A DNA stretch of 64,000 nucleotides from Streptomyces halstedii. Lineage in GTDB: Bacteria; Actinomycetota; Actinomycetes; Streptomycetales; Streptomycetaceae. The position numbers and the translations under genes were made by a program. The notes under the pieces are model-generated. The model did no database searches. It was not told where the DNA came from and saw only the letters and a list, made by a program, of their open reading frames with translations. Below are positions 16,530 through 25,142 of the stretch, piece by piece (within the stretch, counting starts at the first letter, position 1; the number at the start of each line of letters is the position of its first letter). The stretch is taken from the NCBI GenBank assembly GCA_000720535.1, contig JOAZ01000007.1, forward strand, positions 1-64,000, given 5' to 3'.

Positions 16530-17864
16530 GTGAGCGAGAGCAGCACGGCCCGGACCGTCCCCGGCGGATCCGCCGAGAATGAGGTCGTGGACCTCTGTCG
16601 TGACCTGATCCGGATCGACACCAGCAACTACGGCGACCACTCCGGTCCCGGTGAGCGGCTCGCGGCCGAGTACGTCGCGGAGAAGCTCGCCGAGGTCGGG
16701 CTGGAGCCGAAGATCATCGAGTCCCACAAGGGCCGGGCCTCGACCGTGGCCCGCATCGAGGGAGAGGACCCGTCCAGGCCCGCCCTGCTGATCCACGGGC
16801 ACACCGACGTGGTGCCGGCCAACGCGGCCGACTGGACGCACGACCCGTTCTCCGGGGAGATCGCGGACGGCTGCGTATGGGGCCGCGGGGCGGTGGACAT
16901 GAAGGACATGGACGCGATGACGCTCGCCGTCGTCCGCGAGCGCATGCGCACCGGCCGCAAGCCGCCGCGCGACATCGTGCTGGCCTTCCTCGCCGACGAG
17001 GAGGCGGGCGGCACGTACGGCGCGCGCCATCTCGTCGACCACCACCGGGACCTCTTCGACGGGGTCACCGAGGCGATCGGCGAGGTCGGCGGCTTCTCGT
17101 TCACCGTCAACGAGAACCTGCGGCTCTACCTGGTGGAGACCGCGCAGAAGGGCATGCACTGGATGCGGCTCACCGTGGACGGCACCGCCGGGCACGGCTC
17201 GATGACCAACGACGACAACGCCATCACGGAGCTCTGCGAGGCCGTCGGGCGGCTGGGGCGGCACACCTGGCCGGTCAGGGTCACCAAGACCGTACGGTCC
17301 TTCCTGGACGAGCTGTCCGACGCGCTGGGCACCCCGCTCGACCCCGAGGACATGGAGGCGACCCTCGCCAAGCTCGGCGGGATCGCCAAGATGGTCGGCG
17401 CGACCCTGCGCAACTCGGCCGCGCCCACCATGCTCGGTGCCGGATACAAGGTCAACGTCATCCCGGGGCAGGCCACCGCGCACGTGGACGGGCGCTTCCT
17501 GCCCGGTTACGAGCAGGAGTTCCTGGCCGACCTCGACCGGATCCTCGGACCCCGGGTGAAGCGGGAGGACGTGCACGGCGACAAGGCGCTGGAGACCGAC
17601 TTCGACGGGTCCCTCGTGGACGCCATGCAGCTCGCGCTGAAGGCCGAGGACCCGATCGCCCGCGCCGTGCCCTACATGCTCTCCGGGGGCACGGACGCCA
17701 AGTCCTTCGACGACCTCGGCATCCGCTGCTTCGGCTTCGCCCCGCTCAAGCTGCCGCCGGAGCTGGACTTCGCCGGCATGTTCCACGGGGTGGACGAGCG
17801 GGTCCCGGTGGACGGCCTGACCTTCGGCGTACGGGTGCTCGACCGGTTCATCGACCATTCCTGA
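16530..17864 (+). CDS. M20/M25/M40 family zinc peptidase
   Basis: The 444-residue enzyme is a cytosolic metallopeptidase of the ArgE/DapE/CPG2 family. Metal-binding residues appear in LLIHGHTDVVPAN, WGRGAVDMKDM and LADEEAGGTYGARH, with the catalytic Glu in the last. A dimerisation domain interrupts the catalytic domain from about 190 to 330, and LSGGTDAKSFDDLGIR carries the last ligand region. The GTG at 16530 has GGAAGGAAG just upstream; an earlier ATG is in frame but lacks a site. Substrate (dipeptide or acylated amino acid) is unknown. Confidence 0.9.
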   Translation: MSESSTARTVPGGSAENEVVDLCRDLIRIDTSNYGDHSGPGERLAAEYVAEKLAEVGLEPKIIESHKGRASTVARIEGEDPSRPALLIHGHTDVVPANAADWTHDPFSGEIADGCVWGRGAVDMKDMDAMTLAVVRERMRTGRKPPRDIVLAFLADEEAGGTYGARHLVDHHRDLFDGVTEAIGEVGGFSFTVNENLRLYLVETAQKGMHWMRLTVDGTAGHGSMTNDDNAITELCEAVGRLGRHTWPVRVTKTVRSFLDELSDALGTPLDPEDMEATLAKLGGIAKMVGATLRNSAAPTMLGAGYKVNVIPGQATAHVDGRFLPGYEQEFLADLDRILGPRVKREDVHGDKALETDFDGSLVDAMQLALKAEDPIARAVPYMLSGGTDAKSFDDLGIRCFGFAPLKLPPELDFAGMFHGVDERVPVDGLTFGVRVLDRFIDHS

Positions 17865-17964
17865 GATAAGCCGACGGTAATTCGCCAGCGTGTACGTATG
17901 TGACCGGAAAGAGTGAAAGGGCTGAAGTGCTCGTAGCTCCGTCACTCCCTCCTCGTTACAGGTG

Positions 17965-17989
17965 GTGCGGTCCGCGGCTGGGACCGCAC
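17965..17989 (+). promoter_or_regulatory. Hairpin in the chpH leader
   Basis: Perfect 9-bp arms GTGCGGTCC (17965-17973) and GGACCGCAC (17981-17989) flank the loop GCGGCTG. The hairpin ends 9 nt before the AGGAGG ribosome site of chpH, so it could protect the mRNA or influence initiation. It could not be a terminator without cutting off the chaplin. Confidence 0.5.
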
Positions 17990-18008
17990 TTACCAACCAG
18001 GAGGAATC

Positions 18009-18242
18009 ATGATCAAGAAGGTCGTCGCCATCGCGGCTGCCACCGGTGGTCTCGTGCTCGCGGGTGCGGGTATGGCTTCCGCCGACGCCGGTGCCCAGGG
18101 TGCCGCCATCGGCAGCCCCGGCGTGCTCTCGGGCAACGTCGTCCAGGTCCCGGTGCACGTCCCGGTGAACGTCTGCGGCAACACCATCAACGTGGTCGGT
18201 CTGCTGAACCCCGCCTTCGGCAACACCTGCGTCAACGCCTGA
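18009..18242 (+). CDS. chpH: Short chaplin ChpH
   Basis: The 77-residue secreted surfactant protein coats aerial hyphae as amyloid fibrils. It has a Sec signal peptide (about residues 1-26, MIKKVVAIAAATGG...ASA) and one mature chaplin domain with the conserved string GSPGVLSGNVVQVPVHVPVN, two cysteines (CGN and NTC), and GLLNPAFGNTC. AGGAGG stands 5 nt before the ATG. Its gene neighbour is a long chaplin, as in S. coelicolor chpC-chpH. Chaplin genes are usually under sigma BldN control; no promoter could be assigned with confidence here. Confidence 0.96.
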   Translation: MIKKVVAIAAATGGLVLAGAGMASADAGAQGAAIGSPGVLSGNVVQVPVHVPVNVCGNTINVVGLLNPAFGNTCVNA

Positions 18243-18379
18243 CGTTGAAACGTCAACCCGTAAGGGTGTGAGTCCGGTCGGCCCCGGTGTGCGTGCCATG
18301 CACTCCGGGGCCGCTGGGCATTCGGCCCCGCACGGTTGTGCCGGGGGGTATTTCGGAAGCCAGAAGGCAGGAAAGCAAC

Positions 18380-19177
18380 ATGCGACAGGTCACACGCAAG
18401 GGCCTGATCACCATGGCGGCGGCGGGCGGCGTGCTCGCGCTCAGCGGGGGGTACGCACACGCGGACGCGGGTGCGGCGAGCGCGGCGTCGAATTCACCGG
18501 GTGTCCTCTCGGGGAATTCGATCCAGGTCCCGGTCGACGTCCCCGTCAACGTCTGTGGAAACTCCGTCGACGTCGTCGGCGTGCTCAACCCCGTGAGCGG
18601 AAACGGCTGCGCGAACGGGTCGTCCGCGGACGCCGGGCACATCCAGACCGCCGACGAGGGCTCCCGGCCCGGTCAGGCCGGTCACAGCTCCGCGGACCAG
18701 GGGACCGCCGGTCACACGGCCGGCCACGCGGCCGGGCACGACGAGACCCAGGACAGCGGGCAGGGCACCGGCCGGCACCGCGCGCCCGGTGGTGCCTCGG
18801 CCCAGGGCGTGGCGAAGGGATCACCCGGCATCGCCTCCGGCAACCAGGTGCAGGTGCCGGTCTCCGTCCCCCTCAACGTCTGCGGCAACGGCATCAGCGT
18901 CGTCGGGCTGCTCAACCCGGTCTTCGGCAACACCTGCGAGAACGAGACCGAGCCGGTCGTCCCGGAGGTCCCGCCGACGCCGCCCACCCCGGAGAAGCCC
19001 GTCGAGCCGCCGACGACACCGTCGCAGCCGCCGGCTCCCGAGCCCCAGTTCCAGGCGGGCGAGGAGCTCGCCCACACCGGTGCGGGCGGGCTCGACGTCC
19101 TGATCCCGGCGAGCGCCGGAATGCTGCTCGCGGGTGCGGGCGCGGTCCTCTACCGGAGGTCGCGCAGCGCCGCGTGA
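18380..19177 (+). CDS. chpC: Long chaplin with two chaplin domains and a sortase signal
   Basis: The 265-residue precursor has a signal peptide (about 1-28), a first chaplin domain (about 35-75), a low-complexity His/Gly-rich linker with HTAGHAAGH, and a second chaplin domain (about 145-190). A Pro-rich spacer follows, then a sorting signal LAHTG, a hydrophobic helix and the basic tail YRRSRSAA. It should be attached to peptidoglycan by a class E-type sortase and anchor short chaplins such as ChpH. Both domains keep their two cysteines. The symbol follows the chpC-chpH pairing in S. coelicolor; which long-chaplin orthologue it is cannot be proven here. Confidence 0.92.
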   Translation: MRQVTRKGLITMAAAGGVLALSGGYAHADAGAASAASNSPGVLSGNSIQVPVDVPVNVCGNSVDVVGVLNPVSGNGCANGSSADAGHIQTADEGSRPGQAGHSSADQGTAGHTAGHAAGHDETQDSGQGTGRHRAPGGASAQGVAKGSPGIASGNQVQVPVSVPLNVCGNGISVVGLLNPVFGNTCENETEPVVPEVPPTPPTPEKPVEPPTTPSQPPAPEPQFQAGEELAHTGAGGLDVLIPASAGMLLAGAGAVLYRRSRSAA

Positions 19178-19221
19178 TGTCGTACGACGCGCCTGCGGCC
19201 TCGCCGTACGGCTCGTGAAAG

Positions 19222-19253
19222 GGAGCGGGTCCCGCCGTCGCGGGGCCCGCTCC
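19222..19253. terminator. Bidirectional hairpin between chpC and a DUF5703 gene
   Basis: Arms GGAGCGGGTCCCGC (19222-19235) and GCGGGGCCCGCTCC (19240-19253) pair with one G-T wobble around a CGTC loop. It lies 45 nt past the chpC stop and directly at the 3' end of the facing small gene, so it probably serves both. Confidence 0.8.
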
Positions 19254-19256
19254 GTG

Positions 19257-19445
19257 CTACCAGGTCGCCCGGAGCTGGCGGATGATCCGGCGCCGCAGCC
19301 GCACCCGACGGCTGCCGTCGAGGCGCAGCGTCAGTCGGTCCAACTCCCAGTGCCCGTACTCGGCATGGTCGGTCAAGAGGCGGGTCGCGTCCTTGCGGGA
19401 GACCCCGCGAGGGACGTACACATCGATGAATTCGTATTCCGGCAT
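19257..19445 (-). CDS. DUF5703 small basic protein
   Basis: The 62-residue protein (MPEYEFIDVYVPRGVSRKDA...) matches my recollection of DUF5703, a short actinobacterial family. It is basic in its C-terminal third, RRVRLRRRIIRQLRATW, and begins with a strand-like acidic stretch, perhaps a small nucleic-acid or ribosome-associated protein, but there is no experimental role I know of. It starts 47 nt from the divergent 219-residue gene. Confidence 0.75.
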   Translation of the reverse strand: MPEYEFIDVYVPRGVSRKDATRLLTDHAEYGHWELDRLTLRLDGSRRVRLRRRIIRQLRATW

Positions 19446-19492
19446 CGCATCTATTGTGCGGGCAGAGCCCCGGTACGGATAGCGTCTGCACT

Positions 19493-20152
19493 ATGTCTGA
19501 TGCTGCGCAGCCCACCGCTGCCGAGGTACGCGCCGCCGCCGATGCAATCAAAACCGCGCTCGACCGCCACCTCCAGGCTGTCGAACGCCGTACCGGGGAC
19601 GACGACCCCGCCGTCTACGAGGCATTCAACGAACTGGCCGCCGCGGCCGAGGTCTACGACGAACTCCTCTACGACCGCTACGACGAGGTGACCCCCTTCG
19701 AGATCCCGGGCGCGGACGACTCCCTGCCGCCCTATGCGGGGCCCGGGGACCCGCACGCCCTCTCTGTGCTGATCAGGCGCGACTACGCGGTGGCGGAGCC
19801 CCAGCGGCTGCTCGCCCAGGCGCAGCGGCTCGTCGACCTCGACCCGGATCAGCCGGACGGCACCGCCGTGCCGGTGGTCGGGGCAAGTGTGCACGCCGCG
19901 CTCGGGGTGCTCTTCGGCGAGTACGAGGCGGACGAGATCGCCTCCCGGCACAAGGAGTTCGGCCTGGAGGAGGGGGACTCCACCCTCTGGGTCTCGGCGG
20001 TGGAGGAGCTTCCCGAGGCCGGGGAGTGGCTCGGGGCGCCGTTCGAGGACGCGGACCCCTCGCTCGTGGTCTGCCGCTTCGACGTGAGCGCGGTCTTCGA
20101 CGAGGAGGATCCGGACCCCGACGCGGAGGGCCCGGTCTACCACCGCGTCTGA
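19493..20152 (+). CDS. Conserved actinobacterial protein of unknown function
   Basis: The 219-residue acidic protein begins MSDAAQPTAAEVRAAADAIK with a helical first 75 residues. A central part follows with VPVVGASVHAALGVLFGEYEADEIASRHKEFGL, and the tail is strongly acidic (FDEEDPDPDAEGP). No catalytic motif, signal peptide or membrane helix is visible. The ATG at 19493 is preferred to an upstream in-frame ATG at 19454 because it fits the short divergent promoter. Function unknown. Confidence 0.75.
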   Translation: MSDAAQPTAAEVRAAADAIKTALDRHLQAVERRTGDDDPAVYEAFNELAAAAEVYDELLYDRYDEVTPFEIPGADDSLPPYAGPGDPHALSVLIRRDYAVAEPQRLLAQAQRLVDLDPDQPDGTAVPVVGASVHAALGVLFGEYEADEIASRHKEFGLEEGDSTLWVSAVEELPEAGEWLGAPFEDADPSLVVCRFDVSAVFDEEDPDPDAEGPVYHRV

Positions 20153-20360
20153 CTCCGCCCACCCTGCTCCCGCCCCGCTCCCGCCCACTCCCGCCCGCTC
20201 CGCTGGTCCCCGGTACGCCCCGCACCGGGGGCCAGCGCGGCTCTTCGTGCCCTGCCCCCGCACGGACCCGCCGTGCCCTGATACGGGCCGGTGGGGCCGT
20301 GCGGGGCTATGGGCCTGAAGGGACCGGTGGGCCCGGCGGACCAGTGGGCCGGTGGGTCCG

Positions 20361-20396
20361 TGGGGCTGAACGGGGTCATGGGGCTGAACGGGGCCG
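20361..20396. repeat. 18-bp tandem duplication and related G-rich repeats
   Basis: TGGGGCTGAACGGGGTCA (20361-20378) is followed by TGGGGCTGAACGGGGCCG (20379-20396). Related GGTGGGCC/GGTGGGTCC strings fill 20320-20400. The 273-bp gap 20153-20425 between convergent genes holds nothing else recognisable. Confidence 0.8.
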
Positions 20397-20425
20397 TGGG
20401 TCCGTCCCACCGGCCCCTCAGCGCC

Positions 20426-22771
20426 TCATACCGCAGAGACGGAGCCGTCAGGGGCGGGCAGCGCCTCCAGCAGCGGACGGAGTCTGGTCGTCCGCTCCTG
20501 GACCGGGATCTCGGCCACGGCGCGCGGCAGGGCCTGGTCCACCCCGTGCACCACGGACAGATGCCGCTCACCACGGCTGAACGCGGTGTAGACCCAGGGG
20601 CGGCTCAGCCCGCGGGCCGCGTCGCCCGGCAGCACGACGACCACGGCGGGCCAGCGCATCCCGGCCGCCTGGTGGGCACTGAGCGCCCAGCCGTGCCGGA
20701 CCGAGGACTCCACCCGCTCCGGCCGCACGACGACGGGCGTCCCCGAGCAGTCCAGACGCAGGCCCTCCGCGTCGGCCGACACGACCGACCCGGGCACCAC
20801 CCGGCCCGGTGCCGGTACGTGGACGACCCGGTCGCCGGGGTCGAAGCCGCCGAACCGGCCGGGCCCCGGATTGAGCCGCTGCTTCAGCGCCGCGTTCAGC
20901 GCCGTGGTGCCGGCCGAGCCGCCGTGCCCGACGGTGATGACCTGGGTGTCGGACGGCGGTACGCCGATGGCGCGCGGCACCGAGTCCGCGACCAGCTGCA
21001 CCGTGCGGTGGACCGCCTCACCGGCGTCCCGGACGGGCACGATCACGACCTCCTTGCCGGGTGCGTCGACCTGCCCGAGCTCGCCGATGCCGATGCCCGA
21101 GACCAGCTCGCCGAGGGGACCGGGGTCGGGCGTGCGCGAGACCACCACCGGGCAGGCCCGTGCGGCGAGCACATCCGCGAAGACCCGTCCGGCGCCGGCC
21201 GAGCCGAGCACACCGGGATCACCGCTGAGCACCAGCCGGGTGCCGTCCGCCAGCGCCTCCACGAGCATCGCGCCCGTCTCCACGTCGAGCTGCGGGGCGT
21301 CCAGCACCACCAGCAGGTCGACGGCGAGGGCACCGTCCGCGTCCCGCCCGGGTCCGGCGGCGCCGGAGAGCAGATCGGACAGGACGACGGCGGACCGGGG
21401 ATCACCGACGGCGGCGGCCAGCCCGCGCGCCCCGTCCACGCTGTGGGTGGTGCCCACGGCCCGCAGCCCGAGCCCGTGGGCGGCGGCGATCAGGGCGGCG
21501 GGCTCGGCCCGCGCGCTCTCGCCGCCGCTGTGGGCGACCAGCCCGGCCGTCGCGGCGGTCAGGATCAGCTCACGGGCGGAGGGGGAGGGGGCGGCAGCGG
21601 CGGCGTCCGACCAGTCGGCGCCCTTCTCGCAGGAGTTGACGATCCGGCCCAGCCCGTCCGCGAGCGCCTCCTCGGCCAGGGCGTACCGGTCGAGTCCCAG
21701 CAGGACCGGCACCGGCTCCGGCTCGTCCGGCGCGCCGCCCTCCTGCCCGGCACCGTCCCCGGTGTCCTCCGCGTCCCGCGCCTCCTCCCCGGCCGTGCTG
21801 CCGTCCTCCCCGGCGGCCGGGTCCAGGCCTTCCTGGAAGACCAGGACGACCCCCTCCGCGACGGCGTGCCGCACGGCCGCCTCGGGGTCGCCCACCGCAC
21901 GCTCGGCGAGGGCCGCCCGGACCTCCGTGGCGTCCAGGGCCGTGTGGCCCCGCAACGCGGCCCGCTCCAGCACCCAGCCCACGAGGGCGGCCGTACGCCG
22001 CTCGTCGTCCGGACCGCAGTCGGCGCCGAGCAGCGCGCGGGCGAAGCCGTCGGCCTGCTCCGGGCGTACACCGGGCACGGAGAGCAGCTGCCACGGGTCC
22101 TCCCGCAGGATCCCCGCGGCCTGTTCACCGAGCGACGCGGCGGTCGGGTGCGCCAGCGTCTTCGGGGCCCCGCCCTGGGCGAGCACCGCCTCGACCGAGG
22201 CCGCCGTCCCGGGGGAGACGGATCGCTCGGCGGGCTGCCCGGCGGGCCCGGACGGCCGTACGGGTGCGGGCGTCGCCGCCGGTGCGGCCCGCCGGGGGGC
22301 CGGGGCCGACGCGGGGGAGTCGAAGAAGGCCGTGCCCGGCTTCTCGCCGCTCTCCACGGCCCGTACGGCGGCGAGGAGGTCGGCGGCGGGACCGCTCAGC
22401 TTCGCTCCGGCGGCCGGCGGCCCCTTCTTCGCGGCCTTGCGCTCCTCGATCCGCTCCCGCAGCTCCCGCTGCGCCGCCAGCTCCGCCTCGGCCTCCGACA
22501 CGGCGGGAGACCCGGGCTCCGACACGGCGGGCGCCTCGGCCCCGTCCGCGTCCGCCTCGGCGGCCCGCTCCGCTCCCGTCCCGCCGTCCTGGCCGTCGCC
22601 CCCGGCCCCGTCCGCGTCCCCGTCCGCCGGGGCCGCGGCGTCTCCGCCGCCCTCCGCGTCGCTCCCACCGTCAGGCGTGCCGGCCGGGGCGGAGGCCTCG
22701 TCGCGGGCCTCGCGGGCCCGGTCGTCCTCGGCCGCGGGGTCCGGGGTCTCGCCCCGGTCAAGCGCAGTCAC
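20426..22771 (-). CDS. RecD-like helix-hairpin-helix protein with degenerate ATPase motifs
   Basis: The 781-residue protein has an acidic, low-complexity first 130 residues. A helix-hairpin-helix region follows (LSVPGVRPEQADGFARALLG), with winged-helix-like parts as in RecD2, then a helicase-like half. The C-terminal UvrD_C_2-type segment is recognisable: SSVRHGWALSAHQAAGMRWPAVVVVLP ... RPWVYTAFSRGERHLSVVHG. The stretch where RecD2 has a GxGKT Walker A reads LILTAATAGLVAHSGGESA, and the DE box reads LLVVLDAPQLDVETG, so ATP hydrolysis looks lost. The GTG start overlaps the aldo/keto reductase stop by 4 nt. It may be a non-catalytic DNA-binding relative. Confidence 0.75.
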   Translation of the reverse strand: MTALDRGETPDPAAEDDRAREARDEASAPAGTPDGGSDAEGGGDAAAPADGDADGAGGDGQDGGTGAERAAEADADGAEAPAVSEPGSPAVSEAEAELAAQRELRERIEERKAAKKGPPAAGAKLSGPAADLLAAVRAVESGEKPGTAFFDSPASAPAPRRAAPAATPAPVRPSGPAGQPAERSVSPGTAASVEAVLAQGGAPKTLAHPTAASLGEQAAGILREDPWQLLSVPGVRPEQADGFARALLGADCGPDDERRTAALVGWVLERAALRGHTALDATEVRAALAERAVGDPEAAVRHAVAEGVVLVFQEGLDPAAGEDGSTAGEEARDAEDTGDGAGQEGGAPDEPEPVPVLLGLDRYALAEEALADGLGRIVNSCEKGADWSDAAAAAPSPSARELILTAATAGLVAHSGGESARAEPAALIAAAHGLGLRAVGTTHSVDGARGLAAAVGDPRSAVVLSDLLSGAAGPGRDADGALAVDLLVVLDAPQLDVETGAMLVEALADGTRLVLSGDPGVLGSAGAGRVFADVLAARACPVVVSRTPDPGPLGELVSGIGIGELGQVDAPGKEVVIVPVRDAGEAVHRTVQLVADSVPRAIGVPPSDTQVITVGHGGSAGTTALNAALKQRLNPGPGRFGGFDPGDRVVHVPAPGRVVPGSVVSADAEGLRLDCSGTPVVVRPERVESSVRHGWALSAHQAAGMRWPAVVVVLPGDAARGLSRPWVYTAFSRGERHLSVVHGVDQALPRAVAEIPVQERTTRLRPLLEALPAPDGSVSAV

Positions 22772-23751
22772 AGCGTGCTCCAGTCCTGGTCGGGGTAGCG
22801 GTGCACGGGCGCCGACACGTCGTCGAGCGCCTGGCAGATCTCCTCAGGAAGACTAAGCGCCTCCACTGACAACGCCTCGGTCAGCTGCTGCGCGTTGCGC
22901 GCCCCGACGACCGGGGCCACCACGCCGGGGCGGTCCCGCACCCACGCGAGCGCCACGTGCAGGGCCGTCGTCGCCAGCCCGTCCGCCGCCGTCGCCACCG
23001 CGTCCACGATCCTGCTCGCCGCGTCGTCGAGGTACGGCTCGACGAACGGGGCCAGCACCTCGGAGGCGCCGCGCGAGTCGGACGGCGTCCCCGTGCGGTA
23101 CTTGCCCGTCAGCACCCCGCGCCCCAGCGGGGACGACGGCAGCAGCCCCACCCCCAGGTCCAGCGCCGCCGGCAGCACCTCCCGCTCCACGCCACGCTGC
23201 AACAGGGAGTACTCCATCTGGGTGCTGGCCAGCCGGGTGCGCACCCCGGGCGAGGCGAGCTGCCAGGTCGCCGCCTTGGCCAGCTGCCACCCGCTGAAGT
23301 TCGACACCCCCGCGTACCGGACGCGCCCGGACGACACGGCCAGGTCCATGGCCTGCATGGTCTCCTCCAGCGGCGTCACGGTGTCGAAGGCGTGGATCTG
23401 CCACAGGTCGACGTAGTCCGTGCCCAGCCGCTCCAGGGACGCGTCCAGCGCGGCGAGCAGATGACCGCGCGACCCGTCGAAGCGGCGGTACGGATCGGGC
23501 ACACTCCCGGCCTTCGTCGCGATGACCAGGTCCTCCCGTGGCACCAGGCTGTCGACGAGCCGCCCCAGGAGGTGTTCGGCCTCCCCGCCGCCGTACACGT
23601 CGGCGGTGTCGACGAGGGTGCCGCCCGCGTCCCAGAAGGTCTTCAGCTGTTCGGCGGCGTCGTGCTCGTCGGTGTCCCGGCCCCAGGTGAGGGTGCCGAG
23701 CCCGATCCGGGACACGCGAAGGCCGGTGCGGCCGAGATGCCTCTGCTCCAT
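22768..23751 (-). CDS. Aldo/keto reductase
   Basis: The 327-residue NADPH enzyme has a TIM-barrel fold. Motifs are GLGTLTWGRDTDEHDA, LVDTADVYGGGEAEHLLG (catalytic Asp and Tyr), KAGSVP (catalytic Lys) and YVDLWQIHAFD (catalytic His). The start MEQRHLGRTGLRVSRIGLG is the usual N-terminus; the longer frame to 23808 is not. The stop overlaps the start of the RecD-like gene by 4 nt (GTGA), implying one transcript, although no functional link is evident. Substrate unknown. Confidence 0.9.
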   Translation of the reverse strand: MEQRHLGRTGLRVSRIGLGTLTWGRDTDEHDAAEQLKTFWDAGGTLVDTADVYGGGEAEHLLGRLVDSLVPREDLVIATKAGSVPDPYRRFDGSRGHLLAALDASLERLGTDYVDLWQIHAFDTVTPLEETMQAMDLAVSSGRVRYAGVSNFSGWQLAKAATWQLASPGVRTRLASTQMEYSLLQRGVEREVLPAALDLGVGLLPSSPLGRGVLTGKYRTGTPSDSRGASEVLAPFVEPYLDDAASRIVDAVATAADGLATTALHVALAWVRDRPGVVAPVVGARNAQQLTEALSVEALSLPEEICQALDDVSAPVHRYPDQDWSTL

Positions 23752-23820
23752 GGGCGCTGAGATTACTGGCCGGGGCCCAGCGGGGTCGCGGCCTGTGGAC
23801 AACCCCACCCCGTACGACCG

Positions 23821-23870
23821 GGCCCTGCCGCATCAGGGCCGCCCGCGCTAGAGTCCGGACGTACGTACGT
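23821..23870. promoter_or_regulatory. Divergent region with a hairpin and a 12-bp palindrome
   Basis: GGCCCTG (23821-23827) pairs with CAGGGCC (23834-23840). ACGTACGTACGT at 23859-23870 is a perfect palindrome just after TAGAGT, a possible -10 element. The region separates the aldo/keto reductase from the LLM oxidoreductase, and could hold an operator for either. Confidence 0.35.
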
Positions 23871-23897
23871 TACTGATCGGTAGAGGGAGCGTGGCCC

Positions 23898-24950
23898 ATG
23901 CGGCTCGGCATCAATCTCGGTTACTGGGGCGCCGGTATGGACGGCGACAACCTCGCCGTCGCCCAGGAGGCGGACCGGCTCGGTTACGACGTCTGCTGGG
24001 CGGCCGAGGCCTACGGCTCCGACGTGCCGACCGTGCTGGCCTGGGTCGCCGCGCAGACCGACTCCATCGACGTCGGCTCGGCCATCATGCAGATCCCGGC
24101 CCGCCAGCCCGCCATGACGGCGATGACCGCCGCCACCCTCGACTCGCTCTCCGGGGGCCGCTTCCGTCTCGGCCTCGGCGTGTCGGGCCCGCAGGTGTCC
24201 GAGGGCTGGTACGGCGTCAAGTTCGACAAGCCGCTGGCCCGCACCCGCGAGTACGTCGAGATCGTGCGCAAGGCGATGTCCCGGGAGCGCCTGTCCTACG
24301 AGGGCGAGCACTGGACGCTGCCGCTGCCGGACGGCCCCGGCAAGCCCATCAAGCTGACCGTCCACCCGCAGCGCGAGCACATCCCGCTCTACATCGCGGC
24401 CATCGGGCCGAAGAACCTGGAGCAGACCGGCGAGATCGCCGACGGCGCCCTGCTCATCTTCCCGTCCGCCGACCACCTCGAAGACACCGCCGTCAAGCAC
24501 CTGCGCGCCGGACGCGAGAAGGCCGGCAAGACCATGGAGGGCTTCGACGTCTGCCCGACCCTGCCGCTCGCGGTCGGCGAGGACGTGGGCGGGCTCGCCG
24601 ACATGTTCCGCCCCTACACCGCGCTGTACGTCGGCGGCATGGGCAGCCGGAAGCAGAACTTCTACAACAAGCTCGCCCAGCGCATGGGCTACGAGAAGGA
24701 AGCCGCCGAGATCCAGGACAAGTACCTGTCCGGCGACAAGAGCGGCGCGGCCGCCGCCGTCCCGCACGACCTCATCGACCGCACCACCCTGCTCGGCCCG
24801 GTCGAGCGCATCGCCGAGCGGATGCAGGCCTACGCCGCCGCCGGTGTCACCACGCTGACCCTCGCCCCGGCGGGCTTCACCCTGGACGAGCGGATCGCCG
24901 CCCTGCGCGCCGGCACCGACGCCCTGGAGCGCTCGGGTCTCGCCGCCTGA
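23898..24950 (+). CDS. LLM-class F420-dependent oxidoreductase
   Basis: The 350-residue protein has a luciferase-like TIM barrel. It opens MRLGINLGYWGAGMDGDNLAVAQEADRLGYD, followed by the conserved SGGRFRLGLGVSGPQVSEGWYG segment that builds the deazaflavin pocket. The C-terminal GVTTLTLAPAGFTLDERIAALRAGTDALERSG is typical of the actinobacterial F420 group. It probably reduces or oxidises an organic substrate with cofactor F420. GGGAGCG precedes the ATG. It is monocistronic. Confidence 0.85.
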   Translation: MRLGINLGYWGAGMDGDNLAVAQEADRLGYDVCWAAEAYGSDVPTVLAWVAAQTDSIDVGSAIMQIPARQPAMTAMTAATLDSLSGGRFRLGLGVSGPQVSEGWYGVKFDKPLARTREYVEIVRKAMSRERLSYEGEHWTLPLPDGPGKPIKLTVHPQREHIPLYIAAIGPKNLEQTGEIADGALLIFPSADHLEDTAVKHLRAGREKAGKTMEGFDVCPTLPLAVGEDVGGLADMFRPYTALYVGGMGSRKQNFYNKLAQRMGYEKEAAEIQDKYLSGDKSGAAAAVPHDLIDRTTLLGPVERIAERMQAYAAAGVTTLTLAPAGFTLDERIAALRAGTDALERSGLAA

Positions 24951-25142
24951 CGCCGCGGCCGTCCCGGACGCGCGTCACGGCCGTGGCGGGGGCGCGGAGA
25001 GCCTCCCCGTCACGGTCGTCCCCGGGACGACACGCACCCGGCCGCACGGTCCGGTACCCCCGCCGGACCCGTTCGTGTTGCCTACCTGTTGGTACCGGAT
25101 TTGACTGTCTCTCCGCGGACACCGGTGCGAAAGGCGGCAGTG

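Noticed and set aside
20291-22798. 835-codon frame antisense to the RecD-like gene
   Set aside because: Shadow frame; the minus-strand protein has recognisable domains and a coupled start.
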